Assembly: GCA_009839635.1 (NCBI GenBank)
Contig: VXPJ01000075.1
Span: forward strand, 1 to 5,222
Reading direction: 5' to 3'
DNA length: 5,222 nucleotides
DNA from: Pseudomonadota bacterium
GTDB taxonomy: Bacteria; Pseudomonadota; Gammaproteobacteria; UBA4575
Numbering within the stretch: position 1 is the stretch's first letter; each line of letters begins with the position of its first letter. Below the pieces are notes generated by a model, which was not told the origin of the DNA, searched no databases, and was given only the letters and a program-made list of their open reading frames with translations. Made by a program: the position numbers and the translations under genes. Of this stretch, positions 1 through 5,222 are shown one piece after another.

Positions 1-948
1 GTGTCGCTGGCCGTCGCCAAGGCAGCGGCACTTGAGAAGCGCATGCCCCTGTACCGCTATCTGCATGCCGGGGGGGATTTCCGGATGCCGGTGCCGATGA
101 TGAACATTCTCAATGGCGGCGAGCACGCGGACAACAGCGTGGACATGCAGGAATTCATGGTGATACCCACGGGAGCCTCCTCGTTACGTGAGGCGGTGCG
201 CATGGGTGCGGAAATCTTCCATGCCCTCAAGGCCACGTTGCATGCCCAGGGACTCAACACGGCCGTGGGGGATGAAGGCGGCTTTGCCCCGGACCTTCGC
301 TCGAATCTCGAGGCGATCGAGGTCATCCTGAAGGCGATCGAGCAGGCGGGGTTTGCGGTGGGCAGCGATGTACACCTGGGCCTGGATGTCGCCAGCACGG
401 AGTTTTACAAGGACGGCGCGTACGTGCTGCAGGCCGAGGGCAAGTCTTTCGACTCAGCACAGTTCGTCGAGTACCTGGTCGACTGGATCGACCAGTACCC
501 GATCATCTCCATCGAGGACGGGGTGGCGGAAAACGACTGGGACGGCTGGAAACTGCTCACCGAAGCGGCGGGCCGCCGAACGCAACTGGTGGGCGATGAC
601 CTGTTTGTCACCAATGCGAAGATCCTGGAGAAGGGCATCGAGGCAGGCATCGCCAACTCCATTCTTGTCAAGGTCAACCAGATCGGCACCCTGAGCGAAA
701 CCCTGAATGCGGTACGGGTCGCGCACGATGCGGGCTATACTGCCGTCATGTCGCACCGTTCGGGGGAGACCGAGGATGTTACGATTGCAGACCTTGCAGT
801 GGCCACCGGTTGTGGCCAGATCAAGACAGGTTCGTTGTCGAGATCGGACCGTACGGCGAAATACAATCAACTGATACGCATCGAGGAGGAACTGGGGGCC
901 GAATGCCATTATCCGGGTCTTGGGGCATTCACCTTCCATACCGGCTGA
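1..948 (+). CDS. eno: Enolase (phosphopyruvate hydratase), C-terminal part, 5' end outside window
   Basis: Enolase interconverts 2-phosphoglycerate and phosphoenolpyruvate in glycolysis and gluconeogenesis; in E. coli it is also part of the RNA degradosome. The 315 visible residues align with E. coli enolase from about residue 117 onward, so roughly a quarter of the protein lies upstream. The first codon, GTG, matches an internal valine (the 'AVSLA' region) and is not a start. Visible hallmarks by fragment residue: GGEHADN (39-45), the GDEGG loop with general acid/base Glu92, Mg ligands Asp129 (GLDVAS), Glu172 (SIEDG) and Asp199 (GDDL), catalytic Lys224 (ILVKVNQIG), the signature SHRSGETED (251-259), and IKTGSLSRSDR (274-284) with substrate-binding Lys275. 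No catalytic residue is missing. The tail after the last conserved helix differs from E. coli, ending near GAFTFHTG. The TGA stop is 4 nt before the presumed ftsB start. The identification is certain. Confidence 0.98.
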   Translation: MSLAVAKAAALEKRMPLYRYLHAGGDFRMPVPMMNILNGGEHADNSVDMQEFMVIPTGASSLREAVRMGAEIFHALKATLHAQGLNTAVGDEGGFAPDLRSNLEAIEVILKAIEQAGFAVGSDVHLGLDVASTEFYKDGAYVLQAEGKSFDSAQFVEYLVDWIDQYPIISIEDGVAENDWDGWKLLTEAAGRRTQLVGDDLFVTNAKILEKGIEAGIANSILVKVNQIGTLSETLNAVRVAHDAGYTAVMSHRSGETEDVTIADLAVATGCGQIKTGSLSRSDRTAKYNQLIRIEEELGAECHYPGLGAFTFHTG

Positions 949-952
949 ACCA

Positions 953-1249
953 TTGAGAATACTCATCGCACTGCTGGCTGCCCTTTTTGTGCTGATGCAG
1001 TACAAGCTCTGGTTCGGCGAGGGCAGTGTGCGCGAGGGGCTGGAATTGAGCCGCACGACCGAAGCCCAGCAGTTGGAAAATGATCAGGCCCGGCAGCGAA
1101 ACGAGGTGCTGGCTGCAGAAGTTGCAGAACTCAAGACCGGACTTGAGTCGGTGGAAGAGCGTGCCAGAAATGAACTGGGCATGGTCAAGAAAGATGAAAC
1201 CTTCATTCATATCCTAGAGGGTCAGACCGGCGAAATTGTCGAACAGTGA
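953..1249 (+). CDS. ftsB: Cell division protein FtsB (septum formation initiator/DivIC family)
   Basis: FtsB is a bitopic inner-membrane protein of the FtsQ-FtsB-FtsL divisome subcomplex, which helps activate septal peptidoglycan synthesis. The 98-residue product has the family layout: a very short N-terminus, one membrane segment (about residues 3-17), the QYKLWFG juncture (16-22, E. coli QYSLWFG), a periplasmic coiled coil (about 30-68), then ERARNELGM (69-77) followed by KKDETF. The chosen start is TTG at 953, because E. coli FtsB has only a few residues before the membrane segment and this start lies 4 nt after the eno stop. A TTG at 920 would add 11 residues and overlap eno by 29 nt, which is less likely. 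Neither start has an obvious Shine-Dalgarno sequence, so translation may be coupled to eno. The 3' end overlaps ispD by 14 nt. The identification is firm; the exact start is less so. Confidence 0.93.
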   Translation: MRILIALLAALFVLMQYKLWFGEGSVREGLELSRTTEAQQLENDQARQRNEVLAAEVAELKTGLESVEERARNELGMVKKDETFIHILEGQTGEIVEQ

Positions 1250-1967
1250 TCACCAACGTTGCTGGGCCATCGTGTGTGCGGCCGGTTCGGGCCGGCGCAT
1301 GGAAATGGATATTCCCAAGCAATACCTGCCGCTTAAAAACTCCACGGTGCTGGAAGAAAGCCTGTCCTGCTTTTTGCATCACCCGCAGATCGCAGGGGTG
1401 GTGGTTGCCCTGCATGCCGACGATCACCGCTGGCCCTCGCTGAAGATTTCCACGGATCCGCGGGTACAGAACGTCGTGGGGGGTGACACCCGGGCGCGCT
1501 CGGTCGTGAATGCACTGGAGCGGGTCCGAAGCCTTGCAGAACAGGAGGATTTCGTCCTGGTGCACGATGCCGCACGCCCGTGTCTCGGCTACGAGGATCT
1601 GGACCGCCTGATCACCGAGGGGCTTGGCGGTGAGGACGGGGTCATCCTGGCGAGCCCGGTCCATGACACGGTCAAGCAGGTGCGAACGTCGGATGGCGGA
1701 CAGGAAGTGGAACGTACTCTGGACCGCAGCCTTTTGTGGAAGGCCCTGACTCCACAGATGTTCCGTGTCGGGGTGTTGCACAAGGCCTTGCAGTTTTGCA
1801 TTGAAAATGACCGGGAGGTGACCGATGATGCTTCTGCAGTCGAGGCCATCGGGCAACCCGTTAGGATGATCCGGGGGCGCAGTGACAACATCAAGGTGAC
1901 CCGGCCCGAGGATATACAGCTTGCGGAGTCGATTCTGTTGCAGGTAAGCAAGTCTTCGCAGTCCTGA
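1236..1967 (+). CDS. ispD: 2-C-methyl-D-erythritol 4-phosphate cytidylyltransferase
   Basis: IspD transfers CMP from CTP to 2-C-methyl-D-erythritol 4-phosphate, the third enzyme step of the MEP isoprenoid pathway, in the cytosol. The 243-residue product has the usual length. It shows the nucleotide-binding loop AAGSGRRM (15-22) with Arg20, Lys28 in IPKQYL, the VGGDTRARSV segment (81-90), VHDAARPCL (109-117), the TLDRSLLWKALTPQ block (161-174) with Arg164 and Thr172 in the positions of E. coli Arg157 and Thr165, TDDAS (196-200), and NIKVTRPED (218-226) with Lys220 matching E. coli Lys213. All known catalytic positions are present. The start is TTG at 1236, since no in-frame ATG, GTG or TTG lies between it and the conserved IVCAAG strand. 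It overlaps the end of ftsB by 14 nt, which suggests translational coupling. The gene precedes ispF, as in many proteobacteria. Confidence 0.97.
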   Translation: MSNSDHQRCWAIVCAAGSGRRMEMDIPKQYLPLKNSTVLEESLSCFLHHPQIAGVVVALHADDHRWPSLKISTDPRVQNVVGGDTRARSVVNALERVRSLAEQEDFVLVHDAARPCLGYEDLDRLITEGLGGEDGVILASPVHDTVKQVRTSDGGQEVERTLDRSLLWKALTPQMFRVGVLHKALQFCIENDREVTDDASAVEAIGQPVRMIRGRSDNIKVTRPEDIQLAESILLQVSKSSQS

Positions 1968-1973
1968 TCGGGC

Positions 1974-2048
1974 ATGAGTGGATTGCGGCACAAATCAGGG
2001 ACGGGGATCAGTCCGGTGCGGATCAAGGGACAGGATGGGAGATGGTGA
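1974..2048 (+). CDS. Possible 24-codon upstream ORF ending on the ispF start codon
   Basis: In the 80-nt gap between ispD and ispF, an ATG at 1974 opens a 24-codon frame (beginning MSGLRHKSG). Its TGA stop at 2046-2048 shares its final A with the ispF ATG at 2048, giving a TGATG stop/start overlap typical of translational coupling. The peptide is basic, hydrophilic and has no recognised family. No strong ribosome site precedes its ATG, and a frame this short can arise by chance. It is recorded because the overlap geometry is exact and it fills a spacer otherwise devoid of features. It may be a leader peptide or simply non-coding. Confidence 0.2.
   Translation: MSGLRHKSGTGISPVRIKGQDGRW
2037..2041 (+). 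promoter_or_regulatory. Ribosome binding site of ispF
   Basis: GGGAG lies here, with an AGGA just upstream at 2032-2035. It is 6 nt before the ATG at 2048, a normal distance, but directly abuts the alternative ATG at 2042. This spacing is the main reason for choosing 2048 as the ispF start. The AGGA alone could serve the 2042 start, so the choice is not absolute. Confidence 0.55.
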
Positions 2049-2542
2049 TGAGTCCGAAAGTAGGGTTTGGCTATGATGTGCACCGCTTCTGTGAAGGGGA
2101 TCACATCATGCTGGGCGGCGAAAGAATCGCGCACAGCCAGGGGATCGATGCGCACTCGGACGGGGATGTCCTCCTGCATGCGATCTGTGATGCCATTCTC
2201 GGTGCTTCAGGCGCCGGCGACATCGGCCAGCATTTTTCGGACCAGGACAGCCAGTACGAGAATATCGACAGCAGGATCTTGCTGCAGAATGTGATGCGCA
2301 AGGTGGGTGACGGTTTCGTGGTGGGCAATGTGGACTGTACGGTGGTGCTGGAGCGCCCCAAACTTGGCGCACATGTCCGTGCCATGGAAGCCAATATCGC
2401 CGAGTTGTTGGAGATCCCAGCCGGTCACGTCAATGTCAAGGCAACGACCAATGAGGGCATGGGCTTTGTGGGCAGCGGTGAAGGGATTGCGGCCTATGTG
2501 GTGGTGCTGCTGGTCACGCGCGCGCCATCTGCTCATAACTGA
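2048..2542 (+). CDS. ispF: 2-C-methyl-D-erythritol 2,4-cyclodiphosphate synthase
   Basis: IspF cyclises CDP-ME 2-phosphate to ME-2,4-cyclodiphosphate with release of CMP, downstream of IspD in the MEP pathway; the family works as a zinc-containing homotrimer. The product is 164 residues from ATG 2048, or 166 from ATG 2042. The zinc ligands are visible as Asp10 and His12 (GYDVHRF) and His44 (VLLHAI). Other landmarks are AHSDGDVLLHA (35-45), LGASGAGDIGQHFSD (51-65), GNVDCT (93-98) and the substrate-binding VNVKATTNEGMGF segment (128-140) followed by GSGEGIAA. The 2048 start is preferred on ribosome-site spacing and because family members begin with a few residues before the GFDVH strand. The protein appears intact, but its last residues (about PSAHN) and its TGA are encoded by sequence that looks like the 3' half of a tRNA, so the natural C-terminus may have been replaced. 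A terminator follows at 2580-2615. Confidence 0.97.
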   Translation: MSPKVGFGYDVHRFCEGDHIMLGGERIAHSQGIDAHSDGDVLLHAICDAILGASGAGDIGQHFSDQDSQYENIDSRILLQNVMRKVGDGFVVGNVDCTVVLERPKLGAHVRAMEANIAELLEIPAGHVNVKATTNEGMGFVGSGEGIAAYVVVLLVTRAPSAHN

Positions 2543-2574
2543 GGGTCGCAGGTTCAAACCCTGCCCCCAAACCA
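2531..2574 (+). pseudogene. 3'-half tRNA fragment (CAU anticodon, Met/fMet-like), probable attachment-site scar
   Basis: The stretch reads as the 3' half of a tRNA. It has an anticodon loop CTCATAA (2532-2538, anticodon CAT), a partial 3' anticodon stem CTGAG, a short variable region, a perfect T-arm (stem GCAGG 2548-2552, loop TTCAAAC, stem CCTGC 2560-2564), an acceptor-like CCCCAAA and CCA at 2572-2574. From memory it lines up with the 3' half of E. coli initiator tRNA-fMet with two single-base gaps. Upstream sequence is ispF coding DNA; no D-arm and no TTTGGGG acceptor partner is seen, so this is not a whole tRNA gene. The acceptor is also one base short for a normal discriminator plus CCA, consistent with drift. 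It overlaps the last four codons of ispF. A tRNA 3' end without its 5' half is the usual product of tyrosine-recombinase integration at a tRNA gene; that origin is inferred. Confidence 0.7.
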
Positions 2575-2579
2575 AAACA

Positions 2580-2615
2580 AGCCCTTGAAAAAATTGATGT
2601 TTTCGAAGGCTTTTT
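2580..2615 (+). terminator. Rho-independent terminator after ispF/tRNA fragment
   Basis: AGCCCTTGAAAA (2580-2591) can pair with TTTTCGAAGGCT (2600-2611) as a 12-position stem with one C-A mismatch and one G-T wobble, around an 8-nt loop. A run of five T (2611-2615) follows at once. It would end transcripts of the eno-ispF group and isolate the downstream hydrolase. Its position a few bases after the tRNA-like CCA also fits the native terminator of a tRNA gene, carried along with the fragment. Confidence 0.75.
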
Positions 2616-2747
2616 GATTCCAGATTTCGGCCAAAAACGGCTCCGTCAACACATGGTCAACACAAGCATGGCACGGTGGATGGAAATTATCGCTGGAATT
2701 GCTGTTGCGGGAGTCACCAACAGTTGATCGATCAGTCACGTTCCCAT
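2616..2747 (+). other. AT-richer junction stretch with truncated hydrophobic mini-ORF
   Basis: No convincing gene is seen between the terminator and the hydrolase. It contains a tandem 9-bp repeat (2645-2664) and, overlapping it, an open frame from ATG 2653 to TGA 2725-2727 (24 codons) whose second half reads like part of a membrane helix (EIIAGIAVAGVTNS). No family is recognised and no ribosome site is clear. This may be the remains of a longer gene or chance. The hydrolase frame is open here from a GTG at 2676, but its encoded residues (Cys-rich, NCCCGSHQQ) do not look like real protein. Confidence 0.3.
2645..2664 (+). repeat. Tandem 9-bp direct repeat GTCAACACA, 11-bp period
   Basis: GTCAACACA occurs at 2645-2653 and again, exactly, at 2656-2664, separated by two bases (TG). 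The 11-bp period places both copies on nearly the same face of the DNA helix, as expected for a protein binding site such as integrase arm sites or an operator. It lies about 70 bp from the tRNA-like fragment. The function is unknown. Confidence 0.5.
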
Positions 2748-3683
2748 GTGGAGGGCCGTCTGGAAACGGTCGAGTTCGTTCTCCCCAAGCCCACCGCAAC
2801 CCTTGATCTTGCGATGGATGACGGCGCACCGATAAGCGTCGTGCGCCATGGCAACCCGTCTGGACCGCGCGTGGTGCTGAGCCACGGGAACGGCTTCGCC
2901 AGCGATTCCTACTTCCCGTTCTGGCGGCTGATGTTGGAGCACTTCGACCTCGCCTTGTTCGATCTGCGGAACTGCGGTCGCAACCCGTTCCATGCAGCTG
3001 AGCCGCATGACTACCCGCGCTTCGCACGCGACAACGTGGCGGTGCATGACGCAATTGCAAAGGAATGGGGCGCGAAGACCACGATCGGTGTTTTCCACTC
3101 CATGTCGGCGATCGCAGCGTTGCTCGCGGTGGTCGACGGCGTTTGGCACTGGGATGCGCTAGTGCTGTTCGATCCGCCGGTAGTCCCGCCGGAAGGGAAT
3201 CCGCTGCGAGGCCCGCTGATGACCGCGGGTGAGTTGCTGCGCAACGCTGCCCAGAGTCGACAGAACTGGTTCCGGGATCCTGAGGAGTTGGCCGACGTGT
3301 TCCGTCACCTGTACCGCTTCCGACGCCTGCGGAAAGGGGTGGCGGAACTCAACGCGCGCTCGGTGCTGCGTTTCGACCCCGAGAGCGGCGCATGGCTGCT
3401 TTGTTGCCCCGGCCCGGTCGAGGCCGGTCTCTACGTCGAGGTCGCCGGGTTGTCAATCTGGCGGAAGCCGGCTCCGCCAGCGCGCCCGCTCCTGATCGTC
3501 GGCTCTGACCCGGAGCCTGAAGACGCGGCAAAGACCGCAGCCTGCTGCAAGCTGTTCTGCAAGACGTTCGGCATCGATTACGCCGTCGTGCCCGATACCA
3601 GCCACCTTCTGCAGCTCGAGGAGCCGGAACAGTGCTTCGCTCTATTCAGCAACTTCCTCGCCGACAACCAGATTGGCGCATGA
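2748..3683 (+). CDS. Alpha/beta hydrolase (serine hydrolase fold), specificity unknown
   Basis: The product is a single-domain alpha/beta hydrolase of 311 residues counted from GTG 2748. Visible features are the oxyanion-side LSHGNGF (44-50), FDLRNCGRNP, the nucleophile elbow GVFHSMSA with Ser118 as likely nucleophile, LVLFDPP (138-144), the acid strand LLIVGSDPEPED with Asp254, and the catalytic His286 in TSHLLQLEEPE. The triad order Ser-Asp-His is that of the fold. The elbow is HSMSA rather than the textbook GxSxG. No signal peptide or membrane segment is visible, so it is probably cytosolic. The substrate cannot be stated; esterase, lactonase or C-C hydrolase are all possible. The start is uncertain: GTG 2676 would add 24 unlikely residues, GTG 2748 has no good ribosome site, and CTG 2760 has GAGGG 4 nt upstream. 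The gene stands alone behind a terminator, between ispF and yoaA, and is probably accessory cargo. Confidence 0.88.
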   Translation: MEGRLETVEFVLPKPTATLDLAMDDGAPISVVRHGNPSGPRVVLSHGNGFASDSYFPFWRLMLEHFDLALFDLRNCGRNPFHAAEPHDYPRFARDNVAVHDAIAKEWGAKTTIGVFHSMSAIAALLAVVDGVWHWDALVLFDPPVVPPEGNPLRGPLMTAGELLRNAAQSRQNWFRDPEELADVFRHLYRFRRLRKGVAELNARSVLRFDPESGAWLLCCPGPVEAGLYVEVAGLSIWRKPAPPARPLLIVGSDPEPEDAAKTAACCKLFCKTFGIDYAVVPDTSHLLQLEEPEQCFALFSNFLADNQIGA

Positions 3684-3993
3684 CAAGGCGGCGCACCATG
3701 AGGCTATCGCCCGTTTGCCATCAATCCCAAGAATGCCCGGCACATCAGTCAAATCAATTCAAACCACCTGTCCGGCCATGGAGAACCGCTCCAATCTAGG
3801 GCCAGTATTCAAAGCCGATTGGCATTTCAGCGTCGCTGTGACCTCTCCCGTGTCCACTATTTTAGTACCGTGCAGCCTTGTTGAATGCGGGGCTAAGCCC
3901 TGATAACCTACTGAAAGACGGCCCTTATTTCCCCACCTTGGCTCACTGGTATCCCTGAGTCCGAATGTCAACATGAGCTTCATAGCCTGACGA
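3684..3993. other. 310-nt gene-free region between hydrolase and yoaA
   Basis: I see no supportable gene here. Short open frames on both strands (for example one ending at 3903 on + and one ending at 3759 on -) lack ribosome sites and recognisable domains. Minor structures are an inverted repeat CCAATC (3791-3796)/GATTGG (3817-3822), a small palindrome GGGCTAAGCCC (3890-3900), and an 8-bp repeat CGAATGTC at 3962-3969 and 3991-3998, the second copy containing the yoaA ATG. A weak promoter-like pair, TTGAAT (3881-3886) and TAACCT (3904-3909) with a 17-bp spacer, could drive yoaA but matches consensus poorly. The base composition looks less GC-rich than the flanking genes, consistent with decayed mobile or intergenic DNA. 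Confidence 0.5.
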
Positions 3994-5222
3994 ATGTCGC
4001 AGAGCAAAACGATCTTCAGTCCGGAGGGGCTGCTGTCCGAGCATCTGGATAACTTTCGTTACCGGCCGCAGCAGCAGCACATGAGTGCCAGGGTTGAGTC
4101 CGCACTTGAGCAGCGTAGCCAACTCATCATCGAAGCCGGCACCGGGGTCGGGAAAACCTTTGCGTATCTGGTGCCCGCGTTATTGTCCAGGCAAAAAGTG
4201 GTTATTTCCACGGGCACCCGTCATTTGCAGGACCAGCTGTATTTCAAGGACCTGCCTGCCGTGCTGGACATCGTCAAGACACCGGTGTCCACGGCACTGC
4301 TCAAGGGCCGTGCCAACTATCTTTGCGTGCATCGTCTGGAACACCACGTTCCTCGTACACGCCTGAATACCGGCCGTTCGGCCAAGAAAATCCAGACCAT
4401 CCGCGAATGGTCGCAGGTGACCCGAACAGGAGAGATCGCCGAGGTCAATTCGATTGGTGAAGGAGACCCAGTATGGCCAGCGGTGACATCGACCGTGGAG
4501 AACTGCCTCGGTTCCGAATGCCCGAGCTATCAGGACTGTCACGTGGTCAAGGCCAGGCGAAAGGCCCTGGAAGCGGACTTCGTGATCGTCAACCACCATC
4601 TGTTTTTTTCCGACCTGACCCTGAAGCAGGAGGAATTCGGGGAATTGCTGCCGCAGGCGGATGCCTGCATCCTGGACGAGGCCCATCAACTGCCGGAGCT
4701 TGCCAGCGATTTTCTGGCGACGACCACCAGCAGCCGTCAATTGAAAAACCTGGGAGAGGATGTCATTGCCGCACAGCTTGAGGAAGCTCCCGAGTCCGGT
4801 GCGATCCGGGAGGTTGTCGATGCCTTGCAGAAGGCCACCGCGGATTTCCTGCTGGCCTTGGCCGGGGGTAAGGAGCGAACCCAGTGGTACGAGGCGGCAG
4901 CATCCGCCGAGACCCAGAGGCAGTTCGACGAGCTTTGCCGGTCATTGGACCGATTGTCCGGAGAATTGTCGGTGTTGAGCGAGCGCGGTAAGGTGCTGGC
5001 ACGTTGCCAGGAGCGTTGCGACAAGCTCGTGCAGCAGTTGCAACAGTTTTCAGAGCAGGAGGATGCCTGGGTGAGTTGGGTGGAGAGTCTTGAGAAAGGA
5101 TTCAGGCTGCACAGTACGCCGCTGGTGATCGCCGACTTGTTCCAGGCACTGATACAGAAGCATCGGTGCAGCTGGATCTTTACCTCGGCCACACTGACCA
5201 TGAATGCGCAGTTTGACAATTT
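3994..5222 (+). CDS. yoaA: YoaA/DinG-family ATP-dependent Fe-S DNA helicase, N-terminal part, runs off window
   Basis: This is a superfamily 2, XPD/DinG-like 5'-3' DNA helicase, which unwinds DNA using ATP and a 4Fe-4S cluster. E. coli YoaA acts in damage tolerance together with the HolC (chi) subunit of DNA polymerase III. The frame is open from ATG 3994 to the window end (409 codons visible; E. coli YoaA is about 636). Visible features are a Q-motif-like FRYRPQQQHM (21-30), Walker A EAGTGVGKT (47-55), motif Ia ISTGTRHLQDQL (71-82), four candidate cluster cysteines (Cys111 in NYLC, Cys171 and Cys176 in NCLGSEC, Cys182), VNHHLF (199-204), the DEAH box (228-231) and FTSATL (396-401). The 'SSRQL' and 'CSWIFTSATL' stretches closely track E. 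coli YoaA. The second helicase domain lies outside. An in-frame TGA at 3988 fixes ATG 3994 as the first start; no good ribosome site precedes it, and the next ATG (4081) would remove the Q-motif. Confidence 0.95.
   Translation, partial: MSQSKTIFSPEGLLSEHLDNFRYRPQQQHMSARVESALEQRSQLIIEAGTGVGKTFAYLVPALLSRQKVVISTGTRHLQDQLYFKDLPAVLDIVKTPVSTALLKGRANYLCVHRLEHHVPRTRLNTGRSAKKIQTIREWSQVTRTGEIAEVNSIGEGDPVWPAVTSTVENCLGSECPSYQDCHVVKARRKALEADFVIVNHHLFFSDLTLKQEEFGELLPQADACILDEAHQLPELASDFLATTTSSRQLKNLGEDVIAAQLEEAPESGAIREVVDALQKATADFLLALAGGKERTQWYEAAASAETQRQFDELCRSLDRLSGELSVLSERGKVLARCQERCDKLVQQLQQFSEQEDAWVSWVESLEKGFRLHSTPLVIADLFQALIQKHRCSWIFTSATLTMNAQFDN

Noticed and set aside
454..1056. 200-codon open frame on the minus strand across eno/ftsB
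   Set aside because: It lies antisense to unambiguous eno and ftsB coding sequence and shows no recognisable domain; it is a frame shadow of GC-rich coding DNA.
1203..1991. 262-codon minus-strand frame across ispD
   Set aside because: It is antisense to a fully conserved ispD with no independent motif or ribosome site.
2497..2574. A complete tRNA gene overlapping the end of ispF
   Set aside because: Upstream of the anticodon loop there is no D-arm, no matching 5' anticodon stem and no TTTGGGG acceptor strand; the sequence is normal ispF coding DNA.
2532..2574. The 3' end of tmRNA (ssrA)
   Set aside because: A CTCATAA anticodon loop precedes the T-arm at the correct tRNA distance, and no tmRNA body or tag-coding sequence is present upstream.
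3791..3822. CCAATC/GATTGG hairpin as a terminator for the hydrolase
   Set aside because: The stem is only 6 bp with a 20-nt loop and no T-run follows, so it does not meet the pattern of an intrinsic terminator.
3673..3903. 76-codon plus-strand frame overlapping the hydrolase end
   Set aside because: It overlaps the hydrolase stop, has no ribosome site and its composition does not look like a folded protein; no family was recognised.
3759..4007. 82-codon minus-strand frame in the hydrolase-yoaA gap
   Set aside because: It has no ribosome site and no recognised family, and it extends antisense into yoaA. A mobile-element origin was considered but I could not support it from any terminal repeat or transposase motif.
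4180..4740. 186-codon minus-strand frame within the helicase
   Set aside because: It is antisense to yoaA, whose Walker A, cysteine cluster and DEAH motifs are all read on the plus strand.

Overview
The window looks like a chromosomal segment from a GC-rich gammaproteobacterium. The evidence is the eno-ftsB-ispD-ispF gene order, the close match of FtsB, IspD and IspF to their enterobacterial counterparts, and a YoaA-type helicase. A genus cannot be named from sequence alone. All convincing genes are on the + strand.

Layout. Positions 1-2542 hold a compact housekeeping block: the C-terminal three quarters of enolase (eno, cut by the left edge), the divisome protein ftsB, and two MEP isoprenoid-pathway enzymes, ispD and ispF. 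eno/ftsB are 4 nt apart, ftsB/ispD overlap by 14 nt, and both ftsB and ispD appear to start with TTG. Enolase supplies glycolytic PEP. IspD and IspF carry out the cytidylylation and cyclisation steps of the MEP pathway. FtsB is a small septal membrane protein that is commonly co-transcribed in this locus.

At the end of ispF the usual order breaks; from general knowledge truD often follows in gammaproteobacteria. The last codons and stop of ispF lie inside a sequence that reads as the 3' half of a CAU-anticodon (Met/fMet-like) tRNA, running from the anticodon loop through the T-arm to a CCA. A good rho-independent terminator follows within a few bases. No 5' half of the tRNA is present. This is the expected form of a leftover attachment site of a tRNA-targeting integrative element. 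Next comes a gene-poor AT-richer stretch with a tandem 9-bp direct repeat, then a stand-alone alpha/beta hydrolase gene (2748-3683), then about 310 nt with no convincing gene. From 3994 to the right edge the window returns to a conserved chromosomal gene: the N-terminal 409 residues of a YoaA/DinG-family iron-sulphur DNA helicase.

The simplest reading is a conserved core operon on the left, a conserved helicase gene on the right, and a small accessory island of about 1.45 kb between them that carries the hydrolase and a tRNA-derived scar. No integrase, transposase, CRISPR array or complete RNA gene is visible, and I see no clear new multi-gene system. The tRNA-half/ispF junction is the most unusual structure here.
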